Made by a program: the position numbers and the translations under genes. DNA of 64,000 bases from Morella rubra (Eukaryota; Streptophyta; Magnoliopsida; Fagales; Myricaceae). Below the pieces are notes generated by a model, which saw nothing but the letters and a program-made list of their open reading frames with translations, had not been told where the DNA came from and did no database searches. This document shows, piece after piece, positions 12,388 to 24,500 of this stretch. The DNA lies in contig RXIC02000119.1 in NCBI GenBank assembly GCA_003952965.2, forward strand, positions 1 to 64,000, written 5' to 3'. Position 1 is the first letter of the stretch; each line of letters opens with the position of its first letter.

Positions 12388-13100
12388 CGTACTGCTTGTG
12401 TGTTTGGGTTGTGAGAAAATTTTTAATGCTCTAGATTACTAGTGAGTAAATTCCGTTCTATCTTAGCATGTCTTACATACAAGATTTCAGTAAAAAATAA
12501 TTTTCAGTAAATTCAACTTCAGATGAGAATATAAGGATATTAACTTTTTCATGATATGTTATTTATTCTTATTAAAATAATCATCTGATGATCTTGGACA
12601 CAACAATATTACTAAAATAATTCCACAATTTACAAATACTTGCCCAGAGACTTAACTAAGGATAACAATATAATATGCACGTTGAATCTAGTTATATACT
12701 ATAGTTCAACATGAGCTTGGATCAACATTTATTAACGAATTCCTCGTAATCTTCAAGTTTTGAACTTTGGGATCATTAGAAAGAAAAATAGAGGCCAGAG
12801 GTACATGATGAACTAAAAGAAAAGTACTAGAGAAGAGAGAAGCTATTTTACAAGGTCATACACACGTGTTCGAGCGATCATATATAAGACCGATATGGAA
12901 TTGATAACGTAGAGTTCGGATCAAAATTTATGAAGGAATTCCTCGTAATCTTCAATATTTTGAACTATAAGAGTAATAATTAAAAAGAAAAGTAGCTTAG
13001 AAAACAAAATTTAGAAAGAAAAATAGAGGCCCGATGAAATTAAGGATTATATTATTTGCTATCCATTGAAATATGGTTTAGTAATCGGAAGTAGCCTCTA

Positions 13101-13131
<31 letters not shown>

Positions 13132-13429
13132 TATTATGTAAAAAAATTAACACATGATCTAATCATTTATATATAATTAAAGTTAGATCATCGTAACATG
13201 GAAAGGATCTTTGACTATTTTTTTTAAAGTCATTATATAATAATAATAAAAACGGATCAAAATTTTTTTATAATTTTTTATCTTAATTATACGAAGAAAT
13301 TTAGAAAAAAATTAATATAATAAATAAATTTCATATTATTTAATATTATTTATATCAAATTTCGAATTATAAAAATCTTCGCATTCTATTATATATATAT
13401 TATAATTACCGGAATTATACAGTGCAATG
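12388..13429. other. Intergenic DNA with partial block X copy
   Basis: About 12690-13060 repeats parts of block X (GGATCAACATTTATTAACGA, CCTCGTAATCTTCAA, AAATAGAGGCCAGAGGTAC), partly twice. The rest is AT-rich with an AT microsatellite at about 13100-13125. No gene was seen. Confidence 0.6.
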
Positions 13430-13600
13430 CACGAGGAGAGCTTGCCAGCAGGCAGCCATATGCGACATGCTGATAGCGACAGCATGTGCAGTTGTTAGTC
13501 TCTGTTCTTGCGTACGTCAAAGGAAACTTCTCTTCCTTTTAAATGAAGGAGTGAAGGACAACGTATAAGACTTGTGTGACAGCAATAAGCAATAAGCAAT
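13430..13600. repeat. Block Y, copy 2 of 3
   Basis: Closest to the copy at 17085-17250. Shared segments include GCAGCCATATGCGACATGC, CGACAGCAT and ACGTCAAAGGAAACTTCTCT. It lies downstream of a partial block X here, as it does at 17 kb, so X and Y were duplicated together. Confidence 0.7.
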
Positions 13601-14282
13601 CAGTCAGAGATCACTGTCGTTCTCGTTCTGAGTAATACCCAGAGAGCAGGGGGCCGGAAGCTGGAGGGGATTGGAGTACGTGACTTTACCTACATGGTCA
13701 CGGGCTGTTAGAACAACAATATGGAGTTGATAACGTTGAAGTACTACGGTTCAGATCTTCTTTTTATTTATGAATGCCTCCTTATATTAAGGTTTAAGAC
13801 TTCGAGAGTGAAATAATTCAAAAAGAAACTCTAGCTAGCTAGTAACAGATTAGTTTAGCCATTGACCTTGGGATGAGGGCCGGGATCTAGTGAATCCTCC
13901 ATTAATTAAAATTATAGTTTATGATTTAAACATTATTTATGTACACAGATTATCCAACACTCAACACCTAATATTGCGGTGCTTTCAAGTTACTTCTTCT
14001 TGAGTCGATCGACGATGTTGTTTTTTCCATCACGGACACTGTTGACCCAGCTTGGATGCATGGATCGACTGGCAGCTTATTGGCTTAATGCTTGCGTTCG
14101 TTCTAATTATATTGATAAATACTGATAAATAAACTTTTAATAATAATAATACCGTTATTACCCACATGGCCAACTGTTTTAATGCTCATGACCTAATGGT
14201 TTTTTGGGCGCGATGGCCCACGCCTATCCTTTAGATTCGTCACTAGTTAATGTTAGGATCAAGCCTTACTATTAATCCAAAA
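13601..14282. other. Intergenic DNA, nothing recognised
   Basis: AT-rich spacer between block Y copy 2 and the uninterrupted unit R. No coding frame, RNA gene or element end was identified. Confidence 0.5.
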
Positions 14283-14775
14283 TGGTAAAACAATGAGCAG
14301 AAAAAGAATTTAAAATATAACAATCCAAACAATAGATTTAAAAAATTAAAATAGGAAGAAAAAAAAAACACCACAAATAAACAATACGTTAAACAAAAAA
14401 TTAAAAAAAAAAAAACTCAGAAAATTACCAACAAGTGGGTCTCGAGTGGAGGTGGGGCGTCCACCCCAAATATGGGTTGCAAGTGGTGGGGGATTGACTC
14501 TATCTCGTGACCCAAACTTGTACGTCGCTATTGGATTGCTGGTGGAGATCTCTCTCCCACCCGCTACCTCTCACCGATGGTTCAAAGGGGACGCCCCACC
14601 CCCTCTAGCTGGAGGAGGAGGATTTGGCGGTGGGGGAGAGACTACATATCCCCTCCAATTTTTTTTTTTTTAAATTTTTTTTCTTAAATTTTAAGTTCTT
14701 GTTTTATTATTTAATTTTTAACAAAAAAAAAATAATGGCGTGGCATCTATGTGACGCATAATATATATATATATA
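14283..14775. repeat. Unit R, uninterrupted copy (empty site)
   Basis: Contains the left half of unit R joined directly to the right half at about 14520-14530 (GACCCAAACTTGTACGTCGCTATTGG), where the other copy carries the Copia element. It therefore records the pre-insertion sequence. An AT microsatellite follows at about 14760-14783. Confidence 0.75.
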
Positions 14776-14785
14776 TATATATAGA

Positions 14786-16900
14786 TTCTAAAATTTGAGA
14801 AGTAACAAATTTAGGAAGTAAAGTATTGACTTTAGAGAATCAGATTATGTAGGACTCATTGACCTTGGGATTAATGAGTTGATACTCCAAGGTCCTCAAT
14901 TCAACCGTTATGCACACACATTATTCCACTCGAATGATCTAAAAGTATGGTTCAACGGTAACAAGGGAAAATAAAATGTTTACTAAATAACACATGTTGG
15001 AGCAATCATATGAACAAATTTCTCGCACGTATAGTCTTCAAATCTTTCAATTTTTGAACTTTGAGAGTAATAGTTAAATAATATTCATCACCTATTGACA
15101 TTAGAATTAATGGTTGGATACTCCAACTTAGTCTTTTATATAATAGCATATGAGAATTCTCAACAATTTTTGCTTAAGTTTTTTTTTCTAACTAGGTGTC
15201 GAGGTCATCTTACGTGTACTTGATTAATCCTAGGGACTTCAAATTTTTATTATAATCAAAATAAGCATAATCAAAATGTTATAATGTATTTTAAAACTTA
15301 AAAAAAATCATAAACTTTAACTTAAGTGTAAAAGTCAAATTTTCATAAATTACAAAGAACCAGAACACATTCCTTCAACAAGTAAAAATCATCAATTATT
15401 ATATCAGTACTAAAACCTTGTGCGGCCGAATATAATCAAAACTTTAAAATCTTCGGAATAAAGGGCTCATAAGTTATTGACAAAGGCACAAAGCAATATT
15501 AAAATCTAGCCAAAATAACATAGGTACACACAAATAATAGAGCAATAATAATATTTTGTTTAGAAAAAAAAATGGAGCAATAATATTTTAATTAGACAAT
15601 AATAATGAAATGAGTTTATTTTTAGAAAAAAAAAGGGCAATAATAATTAAATGTAATAACATTTAGAATTCTAACTTTGAAGATGAATTTTTTTGTGTGC
15701 AAAACAAAATGTTTGTTATATTCAAGAGTTGAATATGGATTTTGCTATTTTATGTATATGAGGTAAAATAATGGGAGAGAGAAAATAGAGAGGCTATTGA
15801 GAGAAAATTTGAACAATAAGAGTGTAAATAGTGAGAGGCAGAAGTGAAAGAGAAAGAAGAGATGAATTTTAGAAAAGAAGTAGAGAGAAAGAAAAGTAAA
15901 AAATACACAATCTAGAGAGAGAGAGAGAGAGAGGGATTTTAGAAAAAATTAGGGAGGGAGAAAAGTAAAAAAGACATACTTAGTATTTTTTTTCTTTTAA
16001 AAATTTGGACGGCTCACTTATAAAGAGTTATTTACCCTCTCAGGTTTATTTTTTCAAAAAATTTTGAGGGGCCATTATAAAGATGACTATCAATTTTGCC
16101 CTTATATTAAAAAAATTTTGCAAAAATTTGAAATTTTACCCATATATAATTTTTTTTTGAAAAACTTTATTGCCCCCTAGCCCCCTTAGCTTCGTCCTGG
16201 GTACGTACATACCATCTTCAAGAAGTCTTTAATTATTTTTTTGGAGCCACACTATATGATTATTTTGGAGTCATAATCTCCATGTTCAATCTATTTAACA
16301 ACTAAAATTTATCATCAATCGAAGAGCTAGCCAACCTGTTTTCAAGATCACGCACACAATCTCACAAATGATTATAAGCTCGATCGCGCGTAAAGTTCGG
16401 ATCAACATTTATGAACAGATTCCTCGTAATCTTCAAATTTTTAAAATTTTGAACTTTGAGAGTAATAAATAGAAGAAAAAAAAAAGTAGAGGCCAGAGGT
16501 ACAGTAAAAGAGTTATATAATTTAGCACCTATTTTGACCTTAGTATTAATTAATGGTTGGATACTCGAAAGTCGTTGATCTAAACAGTAGGGAAAAATGT
16601 AAAGTATCTTCGCTGTGCTTTTGACAAAATCGATTTTAGAACATGTGCTCTTACATTTTTTGAATTTAGCACCCATGTAAATACTGCTAGTGGGAATAAG
16701 AATTAGGCACTTAAGTGACAATTTACAAAGGATCTTAAGAATAGAGACTCCTCCTCAATTTCCGTCACTTAAGTGATAGACATTTTTCACGTGGCATCTA
16801 ATTAATAGATTTCTCATAGACAGTGCAGGATGCATATGAGATATTTAATTGACAAAAATCAGAGTGGGATCTTTATCCTCACTGATCTGATATTGTCCCA
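14786..16900. repeat. Block X, copy B, with about 1 kb extra DNA
   Basis: Paralogue of 10610-11700. Between TAATAGCAT (about 15144) and GGTACGTAC (about 16199) it holds about 1.05 kb where copy A has only about 50 bp. The extra DNA ends in GCCCCCTAGCCCCCTTAGC and CGTCCTGGG, a tail like plant hAT MITEs, so it is probably a transposon or composite insertion. A GA-rich low-complexity tract lies at about 15770-15960. No gene. Confidence 0.7.
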
Positions 16901-16940
16901 TTACAGTATGGTGCATCCAGTTTTGGATGACAATATTCTA

Positions 16941-17052
16941 TTTTTTTTTAGGCAAATTGTAGAAGCAGACCAAGCCTGCGGGTAGGGGATTCGACCCCGG
17001 ATCTAGCCCTCCCCAAAGGGAGGAGGTGCCAACTGAGCTACAGCTCACTGGC
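16941..17052 (-). mobile_element. tRNA-derived SINE with perfect 16-bp TSD
   Basis: On the minus strand the 112-bp body begins CCAGTGAGCTGTAGCTCAGT, containing a tRNA-like A box (TAGCTCAGTTGG), followed about 35 bp later by a B box (GGGGTCGAATCCC). It ends in a short A-rich tail (the T run at 16941-16949 on the plus strand). GGATGACAATATTCTA flanks both sides (16925-16940 and 17053-17068). A and B boxes, an A-rich 3' end and a long target duplication together define a tRNA-derived SINE moved by LINE machinery. It does not fold as a full tRNA gene. The perfect duplication suggests it is young compared with its neighbours. Confidence 0.88.
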
Positions 17053-17084
17053 GGATGACAATATTCTACTTGGTCACCAGAGCT

Positions 17085-17250
17085 TGCATGCCAACAGACA
17101 GCCATATATGCGACATGCATGCTGATAAATAACGACAGCATTAGCAGACGTTGGTCTCACGTTCTTGCGCGCCTACGTCAAAGGAAACTTCTCTTTCTTT
17201 TTTGAAAATTAGATTGAATTAAGGACAATGTAAGAAATGTGGACAGCAAG
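17085..17250. repeat. Block Y, copy 3 of 3
   Basis: Follows block X copy B just as copy 2 follows the partial X. Shared segments include CAGCCATATATGCGACATGC and TACGTCAAAGGAAACTTCTC. Confidence 0.7.
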
Positions 17251-18948
17251 TGATCCACATGACAAGCGTAGTGGGTGAGTTTGCCGATATATTTGAGCAT
17301 CGAATATTGCACAAATGGCGACCGGCAGATCAAAACAAAAAACAAATGTCTGTTACGTATGATTTCTGTCCTTCTATCTAACGAATCAAGGTAACAAAAT
17401 GACCAGTTGAATGTGCAACGGTCTCCATTCGTTTTCCCTTCCGGCTTCCAATGTCTTTTCTCCAACACTCAATTTTGTGATGTTTGAGAAGTAAAAAAAT
17501 TTTAAAAATTTTGAGAGTTTTTTTTATGGGATTTGAAAAAAAGTTAGAAAAAATTTTGATGTAATTTTATTTTTATAAAAAAATATTAAAATTAGTACAA
17601 AAATATTGAAATTTATACGAAAATACCCTCATTATTGAATGTTGAAATCTCCACCTCTTTTTGAATTGAAAAGTCCAATTCATATATCAAATTAGAAAAG
17701 ATTGAGATTGATCCCAACAAATATAATTGTACAATTTTGCTTATGAAATACTTAATTATAATAAATTCTACAAGAAAATACTAAATTTTGCGAATACTAC
17801 AAATTAGATCGCAAATGCTGCCCAAATCCCACACGGGAAGCTTCTTCCCAGCGGTCCTTCGCATACTTCTCTTGAGAGAACGATCGGTCCACCTATCCAG
17901 CCACTAAGAAAGGAGACGTGTTAAGGATGGCCGTGGGCGACTTATGAGGCAGATCGCGAGTGGATTCTTCTTTTGCATGTGGATCTGACATTGACAATTT
18001 AATATTACATTTCTAGCAGAAAGCTGTGATGGGCAGAAATTCAATGGCCTAGACCCAAAAAAAAGAATGATTGGGTTGAGGCAGCTAGACCTCGAGGATC
18101 ATAAATACTTGCTATAGTTGAAAAATCCATAAGCTTAATTTTTTTTTAATAGAAAATCTCAATTTTTCGTCTCAAAGTACGTGGTCAAGGTCCAAATTAC
18201 CTATTATGGCATATTATATCATCAAATTATCAAAATTTATCATATGTACCTTCTAATAATATCTGACTGTTAATACTGTATCACGTAGTCTAATTTTGTT
18301 TTGTTTTAGCTGTAGAATTTAATTAAAGGATGGAGATTGATAAATTTATTAGTTTGAGGAGTACAATGTGATGAATTTGGCCATTTAGACCTCTAAATGA
18401 CATGAGATTCTTAGTTTTGGAGCAAAAAGTGATTTCTTTTTTCCTATCAGGGATAATTTTAGTGACAAAAGTATATTAATGTGTTCAAGTGGAAGCATCT
18501 TAAATGGACAGAAAACTGCTTTTTAATCCGAATAGGAGTTTCTTCATGAACCAATTTATCATTGGCTTAGCCATTTAATTAGGCAGGACATCAAAAGATG
18601 CATGTCTGATTCCACAGTTTTATTTCTTTCCCAATATCCCTGTTTGCATAAAACCCAAGACCCCTTCATGTTATAGGACTTGTGTTATGCAGCGTAAGTT
18701 AAAGCTTGGGCTTATATCTCCTTCTTTGCAGATGGATTTAATATATATAATTGGGATTTACACATTTTGAAACAAAAAATGACAATTCCAAATCATATTG
18801 CGAAAATTAAAGGATGTCTATGTTTTAGTGGGATTCACGTTTATTTTTAGCATCTGTCTCCTTCCACTTTCAGCGAGGGACAAACAAAACAACAATATCT
18901 GTAACGTCACTTCCACTCTGATTTCCCTGTTGAAAAATAGAAGACGGA
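17251..18948. other. Intergenic DNA, nothing recognised
   Basis: AT-rich. Short open frames here have no recognisable domain and no splice-linked partner. Confidence 0.5.
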
Positions 18949-18952
18949 GAAA

Positions 18953-19337
18953 ATATATTTTTCACCCACAAACTACCAGAGTAGTGACACATTGCACCCA
19001 AACTACCATCTTTAAGACATTGTACCCTCAAACTACCAATGTTATACACTTTGCACTCTAAACTACCACTTTGACACATTACACCCTTAACTACTACTAT
19101 TAAACACTTTGCACCCTCCATTTGACAATAATACCCTTGAGAAATTAATGAATTGACAACAATATCTTCAATATATGCAAAATGAGTTAAGGGCATTATC
19201 GTCATTTTAGTCTAAAATTTGATAAAAGGTGCAAAGTGTTAAAAATTGGTAGTTAGAGGGTGCAATGTGTCAAAATTGGTAGTTTAGGGTGCAAGTGTAA
19301 AATCTATGGTAGTTCGTAGGTGAAAAATGTATTTTCC
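18953..19337. mobile_element. Inverted-repeat element with tandem-repeat arms
   Basis: The left arm begins AAAATATATTTTTCACC and the right arm ends in its near complement GGTGAAAAATGTATTTTCC. The left arm is a chain of about five degenerate 30-bp units (AAACTACCA, a variable part, ACACTTTGCACCCT) and the right arm carries about three in inverted form. Terminal repeats built from tandem units are seen in some plant Mutator-like MITEs. No clear 9-bp duplication could be fixed at the ends, so the superfamily is unproven. Confidence 0.65.
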
Positions 19338-20393
19338 TTTAGAAAGATTTTAGTCTTAAAGAAATCGGCTTCTAATGCTGTAGGATGGGCTTCTGTTTAG
19401 CCAAGGGCGTATCTGAGCATAGGCAGTCTAGGCGGTTGTTTAAAGTTCCTAATTTTTTAGTTTACTTATTAGTAGGTTATAGGCTCCTAAATTTAAATAT
19501 TTTAACTTAACAAAAGAAAAAATAAGTATCAAAATATTTGTTAAACTTTTTGAAATCCTCATTTAATGTAAAGGAAAACATAATTCAAAATTTCAAAGGA
19601 GATGACTTCTAACTTTAAAATTCAAAAAAGACTATTGGACTTCTAATTTTAAAATTAAAAAAAAAACTTCAACTTTTACCCTTTCTTAATTCTTACTTTA
19701 TCTAAGATTTACTATGACATAAGAACATTAAATGGCTAGCTATATTATCAATTAAAATTATCTCTTGATAAATCTTGAATACAAAGCATTGATAAATAAT
19801 TTTGCATCTCAAAAAGTAAGAAGAATAATTTTTAACTAAAATTTGTTGATATTTTTATATTTTTATATAATAATTTATTATTTATTATAAAAGATCTTTT
19901 TTTATAGTTTCGCCTAAGGCTCTTTATCTCAGAGATGACCCTTGTTCAGCAGATCCCCTGATATTATCTCCTCTCCGCGTATCTCTCGTTTTATTTCTTC
20001 CTCGGTGGCTAGAGATCATGGCTTACAACATATATTAAATAAGTAATACATTTTTGTTTGATCAGAAAGAAAAAAAAAACAGAGAAGAAAAGAAAAGAAA
20101 CCGATCGAGTGCTGTCGAAATGGATAAGAAAATAAAGAAAAAAAGTTTTGAAGGAAGAGAGGACCATCTCATAGTCTCTGATCTCATCATCGTCAGCATG
20201 CATCATCACAAAGGATATAACTTTTGACATATCGTCGTGCTTATGTGGTCCATTGAATGGGATGCATGTGTTTCGGCCTTTATATTTGAAATATAAAAGG
20301 GTAAAAAAAAAGAAGAAGATTGGATCGCAAATCCACTCTCCAACTAACAGAAATACAAAAATAGCAAATTAAATAACCAAACAAGTGACAAGC
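19338..20393. other. Upstream region of the glucan exohydrolase gene
   Basis: AT-rich intergenic DNA with no other gene recognised. The last few hundred bases should hold the promoter of the gene at 21541. Confidence 0.5.
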
Positions 20394-20397
20394 TTTC

Positions 20398-20405
20398 TAT
20401 ATATA
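20398..20405 (+). promoter_or_regulatory. Candidate TATA box of the GH3 gene
   Basis: TATATATA in the context TTTCTATATATACCACC. A C/T-rich leader-like stretch follows. A plausible leader intron runs from CTCAG|GTGCGT (donor at 20766) to GCTACAG just before the start codon (acceptor ending about 21537), giving a 5' untranslated exon of about 20430-20765. Spliced leaders are inferred, not shown. Confidence 0.45.
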
Positions 20406-21540
20406 CCACCTCTATCCTGCGTCTTCTCCAAACTGCAGCTTTCTTGTCCAATAAAGCTTTCTTTCTCTTCTCTGTGGAGTAGGAGAGGTTATTCGCATTT
20501 GGGTTTTCCTTGTTCCTCTTGTGAGTTTAAGCTCTCTTTCTCAGTCACTCACACCTTCCATTTTTGTTCTTCTTGTTTTGTATCAAAATCTTTGATGCTC
20601 TGTTCGGCTCCTGAGATTAAAAGTCCGAAAAGATTTAGAGTTTTGAATTTAGTTTAGTATTCCTTATAGCTCAGTAGACTGTATCTTTCATTCTACCCGT
20701 CCTAATTGCAACTTCCGACAAAATCCGGGAAAAGGAAATATCAGAGATTTCGATATCTACCTCAGGTGCGTATTGTTTAATTTCCAGTTTCAGTGGTACT
20801 TTTTGCTTAGGAAAAGAACAGCAAAAAATGTACTTTGATTCGTTTCTTTGAGGCAAAAAACGAAACATAATTGCTTTCGTGATGAAACTCTCGACTCTCT
20901 CATTCTCATTGGAATATATGGAAATCATCTTTGTGGGATGATGTTTTATTCGTTCCTTCAACTTTGCTTTTGGGCTTTTACTGTCTCATAATTTGGGTAG
21001 AACTTTGTCGGTGGCTTTTAAAAAGGTGTATCAATTTTTATTTTTTATTTATAAATTTTTTACACTGGTTTATTATGAAGCTAGTCAGGCTCTCTTTGGA
21101 GTTCTGAAACTTTGTTTTAAGTCCTGTCTTAAATTATCGCATTAATGACACATTCAATCAACACTAATTAATGTTGAATTTCACCTATTTATTTATTTAA
21201 GTTTTGACATTAGCTTTTTCTTGATCGTGAACTACTGCCTTCCGTCCTAATTAGGTGTTAAATGTGACGTTCCCTTATCTATATCCATTTCCTTTTTTTT
21301 CACTTTTCTGTGGGACATTTTCCATAGCCTAGTTTTCTGGCGTCGTAGTTTGTGATTTGTTAGTGTTACTTTGGACTGCTTTCGACTTCTCCGCATCTTT
21401 GTTTAGATTTTGATCCTATGCATTTACTTTTAGTACTTACAATATGTCGACCATATTGTTACTCAAAGACTTATTTTGAGGAGTATTATCCCTAAGCAAT
21501 ATCTATATTGTTACAATATTACGGCACTTTGCTACAGGAA

Positions 21541-24500
21541 ATGGCAAGAACTCCCATCACCGTGATGGGGCTTCTGCTCTTGTGTTTCTGGGCAGCCTCA
21601 ACGGAAGCAGAACTCATGAAATACAAAGACCCAAAACAACCGTTAAATGTTCGAATCGGGGATTTAATCAGCCGGATGACATTGGAGGAAAAGATTGGCC
21701 AAATGGTTCAGATTGACCGCAGTGTCGCATCCGCCGAGGTGATGAAGAAGTACTTCATTGGTAAACAGCTAAACATCATCTATCATTTTTGCTTTGTGTG
21801 TAGGACTTCGAAGAAAAAAAGAAAAAAAGTTAAAAGAGTCTTGCGTTGGTGCGTAGTGTGTATCTTAGAGAAAACTTCTCTGTTTTGGGCAGGGAGTGTA
21901 TTAAGTGGGGGAGGGAGTGTTCCGGTTAAGGAGGCTTCTGCAGAGACTTGGATTGACATGGTGAATGACTTCCAAAAGGGTTCTTTATCGACCCGCCTTG
22001 GAATTCCAATGATTTATGGGATTGATGCTGTTCATGGACATAACAATGTCTACAAGGCAACAGTTTTCCCCCATAATGTTGGACTTGGAGCTACCAGGTA
22101 TGAAGAATAACAGTTTCGCCCATAATGTTTCGTCTCTTTTTGCTAGTCCCAGTCCCAGTACTGAATCCTTATGAAAACCTGTTCTCGCGCAGCTAGAATT
22201 GGTCCATACGCATAGCCAACTCTATTGAGTAATCATCCATTGCTATAAAGTTGCAATCACTAATCGCCTTATTTCACTACGTGTTCAAATAGTCCTCTAA
22301 ATTGCTATAAAGTTGTTTTAAACTTTCTTCCATTGTGTTCCACTGCTGACGTTTTAGCCTTCATAGTTGCCTAGTTATAAGCGAACCCAGGAAAAGGTTA
22401 GGCTACATCATTATTTGTTTGTGTTAGTTTGTAGCCTGTCTTGGGATCTAAATATCAGAAATCCGCAAAAGGGAAAGAATGTATTAATATCTACAATACT
22501 CAATCTAATTGTTGAATTGTCTGCTTCCAAGTCTGCCATTCATAATCAAACTTCTTTATCATCAACCAGAGACCCTGAACTTGTTAAGAGGATTGGGGCT
22601 GCAACTGCGCTTGAAGTTAGAGCTACTGGGATCCCATATGTTTTTGCACCTTGTATAGCGGTAACTAAGTTGTATACAACTAATTCTTGTTATCAGTGTA
22701 CGAGACATTTTAAATGAAGTCGAGTCCTTAATACTTCTGCCTGTGCAGGTTTGTAGAGATCCTAGATGGGGACGCTGCTATGAGAGCTACAGTGAAGATC
22801 CTAAGGTTGTTTCAGCAATGACTGAGATTGTAGCAGGGTTACAAGGGGATATACCCACTAATTCTCGCAAGGGAGTGCCATTTGTTGCTGGGAAGTAAGC
22901 ATCTGGGCCCAAAACGCTTTTTACCTCAGTTGTTAGCATTTCTTGTTTTCCCTAGAGCTAGGAACTTTAATTACTTGTGAACATCTTTCGGTCTGTTACT
23001 GCAACATGCAGTAATGAGAATGGTATTGTAATTATAGTAGTTACAAAAGTCGAATTTATCTGCTATTGTTAATAAATTCTAATTTTGCAGCAGGTTATCA
23101 TGTCATTCTATTAGTCCATAGGGTTTTAACTTTAAATCTTGGGCTTGTCCTTAATAATCCTTTCTTTGATGATCTATGTGGAATCTTTGTCATGTTTCTG
23201 TTTGTTGTAACATGCGCCCTCATCTCTTTTGATGTTGGTCCACCTGTGCTTGTGGTCGTTCAGGAAGGTCAAATGAATCTGCCTTTAATTTGAGGCAGGA
23301 GGCCTCATTGCTGTATTTCCTCGGCATACTTTTCTTCTTCTGTTTGCTTTTTCTTGTTCTCTTTGTTTTGAATATGAATGAGATTTTGATAGCTGTCTTC
23401 TGGGTGCTGATGTATAGATGACGGTTGTGTGTCCTCCTGTTCTCGTGTTCCTTTCCACAGAAACAAGGTTGCAGCTTGTGCTAAGCATTATGTGGGTGAT
23501 GGTGGAACAACCAAGGGCATAAATGAAAACAACACAGTGATAGACAGACATGGACTGCTAAGCATACACATGCCAGGTTACTTCCATTCCATCATCAAGG
23601 GTGTTTCAACTGTAATGATCTCCTACTCCAGCTGGAATGGGATAAAGATGCATTCTAACTACGAGCTTATCACTGGTTTCCTCAAGCACACGCTTCGTTT
23701 CAGGGTAAAAACGAAGTTCATGACTTTACCTTGAGTTTGTCGATCACCGTCAGAATGAAAAGAGCCACTGGAGGCAAAATTTGAATCTTGTCACTTGTTT
23801 CAGGGATTTGTCATCTCGGACTGGCAGGGTATTGACAGAATCACCACTCCAGTGCATGCTAACTACTCCTATTCTATCCAAACAGGAATTCATGCTGGCA
23901 TTGATATGGTTAGTCAGGGACCCATTGCGTTTTAGCTAGCCAACTCCCATTAATACCTAAGAAATATAGTCTCTTCTAACATTTGTCATGGACAAATTGC
24001 AGATCATGGTTCCATACAACTACACAGAATTCATAGATGGTCTAACGTTCCAGGTAAAAAATAAAATCATTCCCATGAGTCGAATTGATGATGCTGTCAA
24101 GAGAATTTTGCGTGTCAAGTTTATGATGGGTCTGTTTGAGGACCCACTGGCCGATTACAGCCTGGTCAACCAGCTGGGAAGTCAGGTTAGTTATTCGGAA
24201 CTATAATTTTGCCCTCACAACACAACAGAAACAATATCCTTATAGCATTATATGGACTTCTTCTTAAAGGAGCATAGAGAATTGGCTAGGGAAGCTGTTA
24301 GGAGATCACTGGTCCTACTGAAGAATGGCGAATCTGCGGATGAGCCATTGCTACCCCTCGCCAAGAAGGCATCGAAAATACTTGTTGCTGGCAGCCATGC
24401 CAACAATTTAGGTAATCAGTGTGGTGGGTGGACGATTGAGTGGCAAGGACTTAGCGGCAACAACCTCACAAAAGGTACATTGAGACTCATACCTTTTCAA

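Noticed and set aside
16951-17052. A possible tRNA gene on the minus strand
   Set aside because: A and B boxes are present, but the cloverleaf arms do not pair as a full tRNA, and the body is flanked by a perfect 16-bp duplication with an A-rich tail: a SINE.
21508-21540. Upstream in-frame ATG as start of the GH3 gene
   Set aside because: It would precede the likely leader-intron acceptor (GCTACAG) and put extra residues before a normal signal peptide; the ATG at 21541 fits family numbering exactly.
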